Below, in pieces: positions 45,747 through 54,836 of a DNA stretch of 64,000 nucleotides. The notes below the pieces were generated by a model that saw only the letters and a list, made by a program, of their open reading frames with translations, did not search any database and was not told where the DNA came from. Where the stretch lies: NCBI RefSeq assembly GCF_018449795.1, contig NZ_JAAVVE010000002.1:124001-188000 (forward strand). Reading direction: 5' to 3'. The DNA comes from Sphingomonas sp. dw_22. Lineage in GTDB: Bacteria; Pseudomonadota; Alphaproteobacteria; Sphingomonadales; Sphingomonadaceae. The position numbers and the translations under genes were made by a program. Every line of letters begins with the position of its first letter. The stretch's first letter is position 1.

Positions 45747-46166
45747 TCAGAGAGCCACCGTGACGAGGCGCACCGTGACGGGATTGGGAACGTCATAGGC
45801 GTCCACCACCGAACCGTCCGGCAATTGCCAGTTGATCTTGTATTGCGCGGGCGAGGTGATCGCCGCGGCGACGCCGGCCTGGACCGCATCGAGCGTCACC
45901 TGCACCTTGCGCCACCAGCTCTTCTCATAGGGCTTGCCGTTGAGCGTCAGCCGGCCGGCGGCATAATCGGCGTCGAGGAAGCTGCGGCATTGCGATACCG
46001 CCGCCTGCACCTTCGCCGCGCGCGCGGCCGCGTCCGCCGGGGCCCTTCCCACCGCGCGGACGATGCAGCGGGCATGGTTGGTCGCCACGCCGATCTGGCC
46101 GGAATTGTCGATCGGCACGCCGGGAGCCGCCTGGGCCGCGAGCAATGCGAGTACGCCGAACATCAT
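45747..46166 (-). CDS. Small exported protein of unknown function within the suf operon
   Basis: 139 residues; AGGAG 7 nt before the ATG at 46166. The short hydrophobic N-terminus MMFGVLALLAAQAAPG is probably a signal peptide. The mature part has C34 and C60 and the segments KPYEKSWWRKVQVTLDAVQ and INWQLPDGSVVDAYDVPNP. No family is recognised. It is 2 nt from sufC, so it must be cotranscribed with Fe-S genes although it appears to be exported. Confidence 0.75.
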   Translation of the reverse strand: MMFGVLALLAAQAAPGVPIDNSGQIGVATNHARCIVRAVGRAPADAAARAAKVQAAVSQCRSFLDADYAAGRLTLNGKPYEKSWWRKVQVTLDAVQAGVAAAITSPAQYKINWQLPDGSVVDAYDVPNPVTVRLVTVAL

Positions 46167-46245
46167 TTCATCACTCCTGGAGGCGCGGATATCCGCCTCG
46201 CATCCATTCCTACCGCCGCATTGCTTGCGCGGCGCTGACCGGCGC

Positions 46246-46757
46246 TCATGGCTGCGACTCCGGCGCGGGGCCGAAGCGCACGACGGGGCCGTCCGAGGGC
46301 GGCCTGGGCAAGGGCGGCAGCTTGACGCGCTGGCGCTCGGTCTCCTTGCTCTCCTCGGTATTTTCGAGCGGGCCGGCCTGGCCGGCCAGCAGCGCGGGCT
46401 TGGGCTGGGTGAGCTTCGGCAGGGTGAAGGTCTGCGGCGCGCCGGGGCTTGCCGGCCTGGCCGCGGCCGAAACGCCGTTCGCCTCCGCCATGTCGAGCAC
46501 GGTGAAGTCGATGCAGTCGGTCACTTCGTCGGCGGTCTTCGCATAGCAGACCGGCGTCTGCTGGCAGGCTGCGGTATCGCGCCTCTGGCTGCCGCTGGAG
46601 ACCATGATCCGGCAGTTGCGCAGCTTGCCGTCGGCGCCCTTGTCGAACAGCATCGTCGTGTGGCCGAAGGTGGCGCGCACGACGATGTCCTCGTTCTCCG
46701 GCACGTCCTGGGCGGGCGCGGGGACGTCCTGCGCGAAAAGGGCGAGCGCGGCGAGGA

Positions 46758-46761
<4 letters not shown>
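46246..46761 (-). CDS. Cys-containing exported protein of unknown function within the suf operon
   Basis: 171 residues from GTG 46761, which overlaps the sufB stop (GTGA). The N-terminus [18 protein letters not shown] is a short signal-like helix. Four cysteines (C49, C65, C72, C82) lie within 34 residues (LRNCRIM ... [13 protein letters not shown] ... TDCIDF), followed by a Pro-rich low-complexity tail. Coupling to sufB and retained cysteines argue for a real gene; function unknown. Confidence 0.75.
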
Positions 46762-48220
<1,459 letters not shown>

Positions 48221-48221
<1 letters not shown>

Positions 48222-48631
48222 CAGGCACTCCTACTCAGACTGGCGAGGGAGACCCCCGCGAGCGCGCCCTTTACCGCGCCGTTCACGGCATTCCAGTGCG
48301 GCTTGACCCGGCACGTGCTCTCGACCGAGCAATCGTGGCGGCCGCTCTCGACGCAGGCGGTCATCGCGATCGGCCCCTCGATCGCCTCGACGATATCGGC
48401 CAGCGAGATCGCCACGGGCGGCCGCGCCAGGCGGAAGCCGCCGCCGGTGCCGCGCGCGCTCTCGATCAGCCCGGCGGCCGAAAGCCTGCTCACCAGCTTC
48501 TGCACGGTGGGCAGCGGCAGCCCGGTCTCCTCGGCCAGCGACGTCGCGTTCAGCCGGCACGACGCGCCGCAATGGCGCGCGGCGGCGGCCATCATGACTA
48601 CGGCATAGTCGGCAAGGCTGGAGAGACGCAT
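48221..48631 (-). CDS. Rrf2-family SUF operon regulator
   Basis: 136 residues from the ATG at 48631; a TTG three codons earlier is less likely. Winged-helix Rrf2 domain ([53 protein letters not shown]). Three cysteines C93, C101 and C107 match the IscR cluster ligands, so it probably senses Fe-S status and represses the operon when holo. First gene of the SUF operon, behind a palindrome at 48637-48663. Confidence 0.93.
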
Positions 48632-48636
48632 CGAAT

Positions 48637-48663
48637 CCAATCGGACGAAGTTGATCCGATTGG
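48637..48663 (-). promoter_or_regulatory. 9-9-9 palindrome, candidate operator of the SUF operon
   Basis: CCAATCGGA-N9-TCCGATTGG: perfect 9-bp arms separated by 9 nt, ending 5 nt before the regulator's ATG. The spacing (18 bp centre to centre) suits a dimeric winged-helix protein, so it is a strong candidate autoregulatory site. It does not match the textbook E. coli IscR boxes. Confidence 0.6.
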
Positions 48664-48672
48664 CATGTGGTC

Positions 48673-49599
48673 TCAGCGGCGGCGCACGTCAACCGTTTCC
48701 GGGATCACATCGGGCAGGAAATGGAAGCTCTCATTGTCGAGCGTCACCGCCAGGATCGGATCGATATCGTCGCGCAACGTCGTCGGGGTGTGGCCGGTGA
48801 AGTGCTTTATCTCGTTTATCATGTGCGACTGATCGGCGAAGGGGCCGATCACGTCGCCGAGCGGCGCGCCCTGATAGATGCGCATCGCCGCGCCGATCGC
48901 GCGGAACTTGCGCCGCAGGTGCGTCGGCGGGCCGGCGAAATATTCCTTGCACAGCCGCTGGACCTGGCGCTCGCCCATGTCGGTCTCCGCCTTCATCGCG
49001 GCATAGAGCCATTCGATCGTCGGATCCTCGGTCGCGGCCCATTCGCGGATGACGCGCAGGAAGATGACATGCGCCTTGGGCACGGGCTTCACTTCCTGCT
49101 GGCGCATCATCAGCAGCGGCTCGATCGCGGCGACCATGTCCTCCAGCCGGTCCATCTTGCGCAGGCGCTGGAGGAGCAAAGGCGCCTGTTCGCAGAACAG
49201 CTTCTCGCCATCGATGATGTGATCGGCCACCTTGTCCGCCGGCAGGCCGATCAGCGCCTTCCAGCCGATGCCCCTGAGCGACACGCCGAACACATGGACC
49301 GGCCCGCGCATCTTGTAGGTCGCGGCCGCCGTGCCGGGGCCGTTGACCATGATCCGGCGCGTGGATTCGACATGGCCGTCGGGGAAGGTCATCTCCCCCT
49401 CGCCGCGGATCAGGAAGCGGAGCTGCCCCAGATCGACGCGCTCGATCCCCTCCATCTGCGCGGCGTCGCAGCGGAACACGTAATAGGATTCGACGTGCGG
49501 CAGCAATTTGCCGGTCGCCTTGATGAATTCGATGCGCGGCAGGGTCGGGTCTTCACCCGGCTCCAGTCCCGCCATCTTGCGACTCGCTGCGCCCCGCAT
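48673..49599 (-). CDS. AraC-family transcriptional regulator
   Basis: 308 residues from the ATG at 49599; ATG 49575 is also possible. The N-terminal half (about 15-150) is a cupin-like sensing domain (QLRFLIRGEGEMTFPDGHVE). The C-terminal HTH_18 domain (about 215-300) shows DMGERQVQRLCKEYFAGPPTHLRRKFRAIGAAM, cited as ERQVQRLCKEYFAGPPTHLRR, and SHMINEIKHFTGHTPTTLR. Effector and targets unknown. It is 41 nt upstream of the SUF regulator on the same strand. Confidence 0.92.
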   Translation of the reverse strand: MRGAASRKMAGLEPGEDPTLPRIEFIKATGKLLPHVESYYVFRCDAAQMEGIERVDLGQLRFLIRGEGEMTFPDGHVESTRRIMVNGPGTAAATYKMRGPVHVFGVSLRGIGWKALIGLPADKVADHIIDGEKLFCEQAPLLLQRLRKMDRLEDMVAAIEPLLMMRQQEVKPVPKAHVIFLRVIREWAATEDPTIEWLYAAMKAETDMGERQVQRLCKEYFAGPPTHLRRKFRAIGAAMRIYQGAPLGDVIGPFADQSHMINEIKHFTGHTPTTLRDDIDPILAVTLDNESFHFLPDVIPETVDVRRR

Positions 49600-49659
49600 G
49601 TTCGACCTGATCCCCCAGGTTCGGATATCGTTCTGGCCAACGACTATAGCGGGGGAGTG

Positions 49660-49760
49660 CGACAGATAAAAGTGGCCCGGCCGGTTACCCGGCCGGGCCA
49701 TGAGGAAAAGGGTTCCCCCCGTTTAAGCGGAACCCCTCGGGTCGCAATTCCTCCCTAAAC
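49660..49760 (-). other. Structured intergenic region between araC-type gene and pyrD; possible small RNA or leader
   Basis: The 240-nt gap holds a perfect 12-bp hairpin TGGCCCGGCCGG-TTAC-CCGGCCGGGCCA (49673-49700), a 7-bp hairpin GGGTTCC/GGAACCC (49710-49735) and, nearer pyrD, TGCGGCG/CGCCGCA (49795-49814). Read on the minus strand the large hairpin is followed by CTTTTATC, terminator-like, so a short minus-strand RNA or an attenuated leader of the AraC-type gene is possible. No family match is claimed. Confidence 0.35.
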
Positions 49761-49839
49761 GATACACCGCCCTCGGTATTGTACGGAATCGACATGCGGC
49801 GTTTTGACGCCGCAGGGAGGAGATGCGAAGGCCGGGAAC

Positions 49840-50844
49840 ATGGCCTATCCGCTCCAATCCGCACTCTTCGCGCTCGACGCCGAGCGCGCGCATCGCATTG
49901 CTATTGCTGGCTTAAAGCTGTGGGGAGCTTTGGGCACGCCCTTCGCTGCCAAAATGGATGCAAAGGATCCGGTCGAAGTCGCCGGATTGGTTTTCCCCAA
50001 TCCGGTCGGCCTTGCCGCGGGGCTCGACAAGGATGCCGAAGCCGTTGCCGGGCTGTTCGGGCTGGGCTTCGGATCGGTCGAAGTCGGCACGCTCACGCCG
50101 CTTCCGCAGCCCGGAAATCCCAGGCCGCGGCTGTTTCGATTGGTCGAGGACGAGGCCGTCATCAACCGGATGGGCTTCAACAATGGCGGAATCGATGCTG
50201 CGCTGGCCCGAGTCGCGGCGATTCGGCACCGCGCGGGCGTGCTCGGCATCAATGTCGGCGCGAACAAGGATTCGGCGGACCGGGTCGCCGATTATGCGCT
50301 GGGCGTCGCCAGGGCCGCGCCGCTCGCCGACTATATCACCATCAACGTCAGCTCGCCCAACACGCCGGGCCTGCGCGACCTGCAATCGCGCCCCGCGCTC
50401 GACGAACTGCTCGCCGCCGCCGATGCCGCGCGAAAGAACGCCGAAAGCGCGGTGCCCCGCACCCCGCTCTTCCTCAAGGTCGCGCCCGATCTCGACCGGG
50501 CGGGGCTGGAGGGCGCGATCCGTGCGGCGATCGACAATCATGTCGATGCGCTGATCGTGTCGAACACCACCCTCTCGCGCCCGCCCCTGCGCTCGCCCCA
50601 TGCCGGCGAGGCGGGCGGGCTCTCGGGCGCGCCGCTGCGCGCGCTCGCCCGCGCCAAGCTGGCCGAGGCGCTGGAAGCGAGCGGCGGGGAGCTTCCGCTG
50701 GTTTCGGTGGGTGGGATCAACAGCCCGGACGAGGCGCAGCGCCGGATCGATGCGGGGGCGAAGCTGGTGCAGGTCTACAGCGCGCTGGTATTCAAGGGGC
50801 CGGGACTGCCGCGCCGGATCGTCCGGGGGCTGCGGGCCGGCTAA
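49840..50844 (+). CDS. pyrD: Dihydroorotate dehydrogenase (quinone), class 2
   Basis: 334 residues from the ATG at 49840 with GAAGG 8 nt upstream. FMN enzyme of pyrimidine synthesis that passes electrons to ubiquinone at the inner membrane. The N-terminal amphipathic segment for quinone access, NPVGLAAGLDKDAEAV, NRMGFNNGG, TINVSSPNTPGLRDLQ (class 2 catalytic Ser), LKVAPDL and VSNTTLSRP, LVSVGGINSPDEA and QVYSALVFKGPGL are all typical. Confidence 0.96.
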   Translation: MAYPLQSALFALDAERAHRIAIAGLKLWGALGTPFAAKMDAKDPVEVAGLVFPNPVGLAAGLDKDAEAVAGLFGLGFGSVEVGTLTPLPQPGNPRPRLFRLVEDEAVINRMGFNNGGIDAALARVAAIRHRAGVLGINVGANKDSADRVADYALGVARAAPLADYITINVSSPNTPGLRDLQSRPALDELLAAADAARKNAESAVPRTPLFLKVAPDLDRAGLEGAIRAAIDNHVDALIVSNTTLSRPPLRSPHAGEAGGLSGAPLRALARAKLAEALEASGGELPLVSVGGINSPDEAQRRIDAGAKLVQVYSALVFKGPGLPRRIVRGLRAG

Positions 50845-50849
50845 GCCCT

Positions 50850-50945
50850 TGCAAAATAGGATTTGAGAGCCGAGCGGAGGCACGGCTCTTTCTCATCGTC
50901 GGGTTCCGGAAACGCGCGTGAGTCGAGTCAACTTGGTCAACCGAC
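50850..50945 (-). repeat. Dispersed intergenic repeat, copy downstream of pyrD
   Basis: Reads on the minus strand like 63587-63697 on the plus strand. They share the 18-mer GACGATGAGAAAGAGCCG (here 50900-50883), a TTGAC-N6-TTGACTC start and a CTCTCAAATCCTA-N3-TTGCAAGG end. Read on the plus strand it contains AGAGCCG-N10-CGGCTCT then TTTCTC, so this copy may also end pyrD transcription. Confidence 0.7.
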
Positions 50946-50950
50946 AGGGC

Positions 50951-51060
50951 CGTCACCCCGGCCGAAGTGCCGGGGTCCACCGTGCGGCTGGGTGAGCGGC
51001 TGGAGGTGTGATGGGCTCGCGCGCGGAGGAGTGGACCCCGGCACTACGGCCGGGGTGACG
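50951..51060. repeat. MITE-like 110-bp inverted repeat between pyrD and ggt
   Basis: The 30-bp arms 50951-50980 and 51031-51060 are inverted copies with one mismatch; each opens CGTCACCCCGGCC and ends GGGGTCCAC. They enclose 50 bp. The CGTCACCCCGG core is shared with 41388-41415 and with a fragment near 63722. No coding capacity; resembles a non-autonomous repeat. Confidence 0.75.
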
Positions 51061-51079
51061 GTAATGGGTTCAGACCATC

Positions 51080-52807
51080 CTATCGCGCCGGCTCGGCGAT
51101 CGCCCTGCCCTCGCGCCGGGGGTCGTAGCCGCCATCGAAGCGGCCGCCCGGGCGGACCATCACGCCCTGGATACCCGAATCCTCGCCCTGCCCCGGCAGC
51201 AGCCTGATTCCCCGCACGGCCAGCGCCTGGAGCAGCTCGGGCGAGAATTTGGTGACCTCGCCGTTGAACGCCGGCCCGCGCGCGACGAGGTTCGGCAGCG
51301 CGATCGCGTCCTGCACCGGCAGGTTCCAATCGATCGCGCCGACCATCGACTTGGCGACATAGGGCAGGATCGCATTGCCCCCCGCCGAGCCGAACGCCCC
51401 GGCGAACCGCCCTTCCCCGTCGAGCACGACCAAGGGCGTCATCGACGAGCGCGGCCGCTTGCCCGGCGCGGGGGCGTTGGCGAGCAGCCGGCCCTGATCG
51501 TCGCGCGGCTGCATCGCGAAATCGGTCATCTGGTTGTTGAGGAAGAAGCCATCGACCATCCGCCCCGATCCGAAGATCGATTCGACCGTGGTCGTCATCG
51601 ACACGACGTTCCCGTCCGCATCCTCGATCACGATGTGCGAGGTGCCCATGGGCTCCAGCGTCCGATCGGCGGCGGCGACGGGAGCGCCGGCGGGCATGCC
51701 CGCCACCGGCGACGGCGCGGCGACATCGCCGATCAGCTTCGCCCGGCCCGCGACATAGGCGGGATCGAGCATGCCGGCGACAGGCACCTGCACGAACGCC
51801 GGATCGCCGACATAGCGATCGCGATCGGCATACATGATCCGGCTCGCCTCGGCGAAGAGGAACCAGGCCTGGGGATCCTGCGGTCCGCGCGAGGCGATGT
51901 CGGTGTGCTCCAGGATCGCGAGGAGCTGGAGCAGGCCGACGCCGCTGGCGGGGGGCGGCGGGGTGCAGACCAGATAGATGCGGTAATGGCCGCACAGCGC
52001 CTCGCGCTTGACCGGGCGATAGGCGGCGAGATCGGCGAGCGTCATCGATCCGCCGAGCGGCGCGGCATGGGTGCGCTCGACGATGCGCTCGGCGGTGGGG
52101 CCGGCATAGAGCGCGCTCACGCCCTCCTCCGCCAGACGCCGGACGAACGCCGCATAGGCGGGGTTGGTCAGCCGGTCGCCGGCCTTTTTCAGGCTGCCGT
52201 CGGGATTGGAGAAATAGCTGCGCACGTCCGGCGCGGCGTTTTCGGGGAAGCTGCCGGCGATGAAGCGGCCGAGGCGCGGCGAGATGACGAAGCCCTCCCG
52301 CGCGGTGCGCTCGGCATCGCCGAACAGGTCGCGCCAGGCGATCCTGCCATGATCGTCATGGGCGACGCTCAGCATGCGGATGGCGCCCGGCACGCCCGTC
52401 GCGCGGCCGCTCAACACCGCCTCGCCGAAGGGCAGCGCCTTGCCGTCGCCGCCGAGGAACATGCCCTCCGAAGCGCCTGCGGGCGCGGTCTCGCGGCCGT
52501 CATAGACGGTCACCTTGCGCGTCCTGGCGTCGTAATAGCTCATGAAGGCGCCGCCGCCGATGCCCGAGCTCTGCGGCTCGACCAGCGAGAGCATCGCCTG
52601 CATCGCGATCGCAGCATCCACCGCACTGCCGCCGCGGCGGAGCACGGCGAGGCCGGTCTCGACCGCGAGCGGGTTCGCCGCCGCCGCGAAGATCTGCGCC
52701 TTGCCCTGCGGAGCGGTGGGCTGCTCGGCGATGCGGTCCTGGGTGACGGCGCACGCGGCAAGGGCAAATGCGGCGAATGCCGCCACGACGTTACGGAACA
52801 ATCTCAT
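51080..52807 (-). CDS. ggt: Gamma-glutamyltransferase lipoprotein
   Basis: 575 residues. Ntn-hydrolase that cleaves the gamma-glutamyl bond of glutathione in the periplasm. Lipobox L-A-A-C19 suggests lipid anchoring. Processing site and nucleophile T389 in MGTSHIVIEDADGN; substrate-binding VYDGRETAP (Arg), GSGRMVDGFFLNNQMTDF (oxyanion region) and RPRSSMTPL. The precursor self-cleaves before T389 into two subunits. Divergent from the acyl-CoA ligase; the 196-nt gap shows no gene. Confidence 0.95.
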   Translation of the reverse strand: MRLFRNVVAAFAAFALAACAVTQDRIAEQPTAPQGKAQIFAAAANPLAVETGLAVLRRGGSAVDAAIAMQAMLSLVEPQSSGIGGGAFMSYYDARTRKVTVYDGRETAPAGASEGMFLGGDGKALPFGEAVLSGRATGVPGAIRMLSVAHDDHGRIAWRDLFGDAERTAREGFVISPRLGRFIAGSFPENAAPDVRSYFSNPDGSLKKAGDRLTNPAYAAFVRRLAEEGVSALYAGPTAERIVERTHAAPLGGSMTLADLAAYRPVKREALCGHYRIYLVCTPPPPASGVGLLQLLAILEHTDIASRGPQDPQAWFLFAEASRIMYADRDRYVGDPAFVQVPVAGMLDPAYVAGRAKLIGDVAAPSPVAGMPAGAPVAAADRTLEPMGTSHIVIEDADGNVVSMTTTVESIFGSGRMVDGFFLNNQMTDFAMQPRDDQGRLLANAPAPGKRPRSSMTPLVVLDGEGRFAGAFGSAGGNAILPYVAKSMVGAIDWNLPVQDAIALPNLVARGPAFNGEVTKFSPELLQALAVRGIRLLPGQGEDSGIQGVMVRPGGRFDGGYDPRREGRAIAEPAR

Positions 52808-53003
52808 GCGCGCTCCCGATTATGCGGCCGGCCTAGTTCGCAAATGCACGGTCCATATGTCTGCCGATAGCGCAGCGGGCGGGGGGCCGTCCACGCCCGC
52901 CGGGCACCGCTGGCGGAACCCGATCGGGCACTCTAAGACTAAGTGCAGCAATTGGGGGCAACGCCGGGGGAATTCGAGCGTTGGGCTGGGGAAAGGGGAT
53001 GCG

Positions 53004-54791
53004 ATGAGCCGCAAGCTCGAACGGTTCGAAAATCTGGTGGGCATGTTCTTCGCCCGTGCGCGCGAATTGGGCGACAAGCCTTTCCTGTGGCACAAGGCCG
53101 AGGGCGAATGGCGGCCGACGAGCTGGACCGAGGCGGCGCGGCAGGTCGCGGCCCTCGCGACGGCGCTGGAGGGGCTGGGCCTGAAGCGCGGCGACCGGGT
53201 GATGCTCGTGTCCGAGAACCGGCCCGAATTCTGCATCAGCGACCTGGCGATCATGGCCGCCGGCTGCATCACCGTGCCGACCTACACCACCAATACCGAG
53301 CGCGACCACCAGCACATCATCGAGAATTCGGGCGCCTGCGCGATCATCATCTCGAACAGCAAATTGGCGAAGACGCTGCTGCCGGCGGCGATCCGGTCGT
53401 CCTCGGCGCGGATGGTGATCGGCATCGACGACGTCCGCGCCGGCCAGCACGGCACGATGGAGTTCCACGACTGGCGCGAGCTGATCGCGAAACACCCGGC
53501 CGATCCGGCCCAGGTCGCCGCCAGGGCCGATTTCCGGCGCGAGGAGACCGCCTGCCTCATCTACACCAGCGGCACGGGCGGTAGCCCGCGCGGCGTGATG
53601 CAGCATCACGGCGCGATCCTCCACAATGTCGAGGCCTGCGCATCGCTGATCTCGGAGGATTTCGGCTGGGACGACGAGGTGTTCCTCTCGTTCCTGCCCC
53701 TCTCCCACGCCTATGAGCATACCGCCGGCCAGCACTTCCCGATCGCGCTGGGCGCGCAGATCTATTACGCCGAGGGGCTGGAGAAGCTCGCCTCCAACAT
53801 GGAGGAGGTCCGCCCGACGATCATGGTGGTGGTGCCGCGCCTGTTCGAAGTGCTGCGCACGCGGATCACCAAGCAGGTGGAGAAGCAGGGCAATTTCGCC
53901 AGCTACCTGCTCGACAAGGCGGTCTCGATCGGCGCGCGCAAGGCCGCGGGCGAAGGCAGGCTGACCGATGCGCCGATGAACCTGCTCCTGAACGCCACGC
54001 TGCGGCCCAAGCTGGCGAAGCGCTTCGGCGGGCGGATCAAGGCGATGGTATCGGGCGGGGCGCCGCTCAATCCCGAGGTGGGGACGTTCTTCCAGTCGCT
54101 GGGGCTGACCTTCCTCCAGGGCTATGGCCAGACCGAGGCGGCGCCGGTCATCTCGTGCAACCGGCCCAAGGCGGGCCTCAAGATGGACACGGTCGGCCCG
54201 CCGCTGGAGGGCGTCGAGGTCCGCATCGCCGAGGATGGCGAGATCCTGGTCAAGGGCGAGCTGGTGATGCACGGCTATTGGCGCAACGAGGCGGAGACGG
54301 CGCGCGTCCTCAAGGACGGCTGGCTCCATACCGGCGACATCGGCCTGATCGACGAGAAGGGCCGCATCAAGATCACCGACCGCAAGAAGGACATTATCGT
54401 CAACGACAAGGGCGACAACATCTCCCCGCAGAAGGTGGAGGGGATGCTCACCCTCCAGCCCGAGATCGTCCAGGCGATGATCGCCGGCGACAAGAAGCCC
54501 TATATGACCGCGGTGCTGGTGCCGGATCCCGAATGGACCCAGGAATGGTGCGCCAGGGGCGGCGCCAGATGCGACTTCAAGTCGCTGGCGCAGGATCCCG
54601 ATTACCGGGCCGCGCTGGGCCATGCGGTCGAGCGGGTGAACAAGGATCTGTCGGTGACCGAGCGGGTGCGGAAGTTCATCATCGCCGACGGGCCGTTCAC
54701 GATCGAGAACGAGCAGCTGACGCCCAGCCTCAAGATCCGCCGGCATATATTGAAGCAGGTGTACGGCGAGCGCCTGGATGGGCTTTATTGA
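53004..54791 (+). CDS. Long-chain acyl-CoA synthetase (AMP-forming)
   Basis: 595 residues from the ATG at 53004 with GAAAGGGGA upstream. Activates fatty acids through an acyl-AMP. The P-loop is IYTSGTGGSPRGVM, in which the usual TTGxPKG reads TGGSPRG. Other motifs: FLPLSHAYEHTAG, GYGQTEAAPVISCNRP, GWLHTGDIG and KITDRKKDIIVNDKGDNISP. Belongs to the FAA1/FadD15-like branch. Chain length cannot be told. Confidence 0.93.
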   Translation: MSRKLERFENLVGMFFARARELGDKPFLWHKAEGEWRPTSWTEAARQVAALATALEGLGLKRGDRVMLVSENRPEFCISDLAIMAAGCITVPTYTTNTERDHQHIIENSGACAIIISNSKLAKTLLPAAIRSSSARMVIGIDDVRAGQHGTMEFHDWRELIAKHPADPAQVAARADFRREETACLIYTSGTGGSPRGVMQHHGAILHNVEACASLISEDFGWDDEVFLSFLPLSHAYEHTAGQHFPIALGAQIYYAEGLEKLASNMEEVRPTIMVVVPRLFEVLRTRITKQVEKQGNFASYLLDKAVSIGARKAAGEGRLTDAPMNLLLNATLRPKLAKRFGGRIKAMVSGGAPLNPEVGTFFQSLGLTFLQGYGQTEAAPVISCNRPKAGLKMDTVGPPLEGVEVRIAEDGEILVKGELVMHGYWRNEAETARVLKDGWLHTGDIGLIDEKGRIKITDRKKDIIVNDKGDNISPQKVEGMLTLQPEIVQAMIAGDKKPYMTAVLVPDPEWTQEWCARGGARCDFKSLAQDPDYRAALGHAVERVNKDLSVTERVRKFIIADGPFTIENEQLTPSLKIRRHILKQVYGERLDGLY

Positions 54792-54803
54792 GAAGCGGAC
54801 AAT

Positions 54804-54831
54804 TAGCCCCTCCCCTTCAGGGGAGGGGCTA
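54804..54831. terminator. Hairpin between convergent acyl-CoA ligase and M16 peptidase genes
   Basis: TAGCCCCTCCCC-TTCA-GGGGAGGGGCTA: perfect 12-bp stem, 5 nt from the M16 stop. Its CCCCTCCC core is the same as in the REPIN-like elements at 24945 and 41797, so a single REP unit may double as a terminator. Confidence 0.75.
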
Positions 54832-54836
54832 AAGCG

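Noticed and set aside
49823..49918. Small frame starting ATG 49823 after GGGAGGAG, overlapping pyrD
   Set aside because: The spacing is too short for good initiation, the product has no recognisable features, and pyrD uses another frame with a fitting ribosome site.
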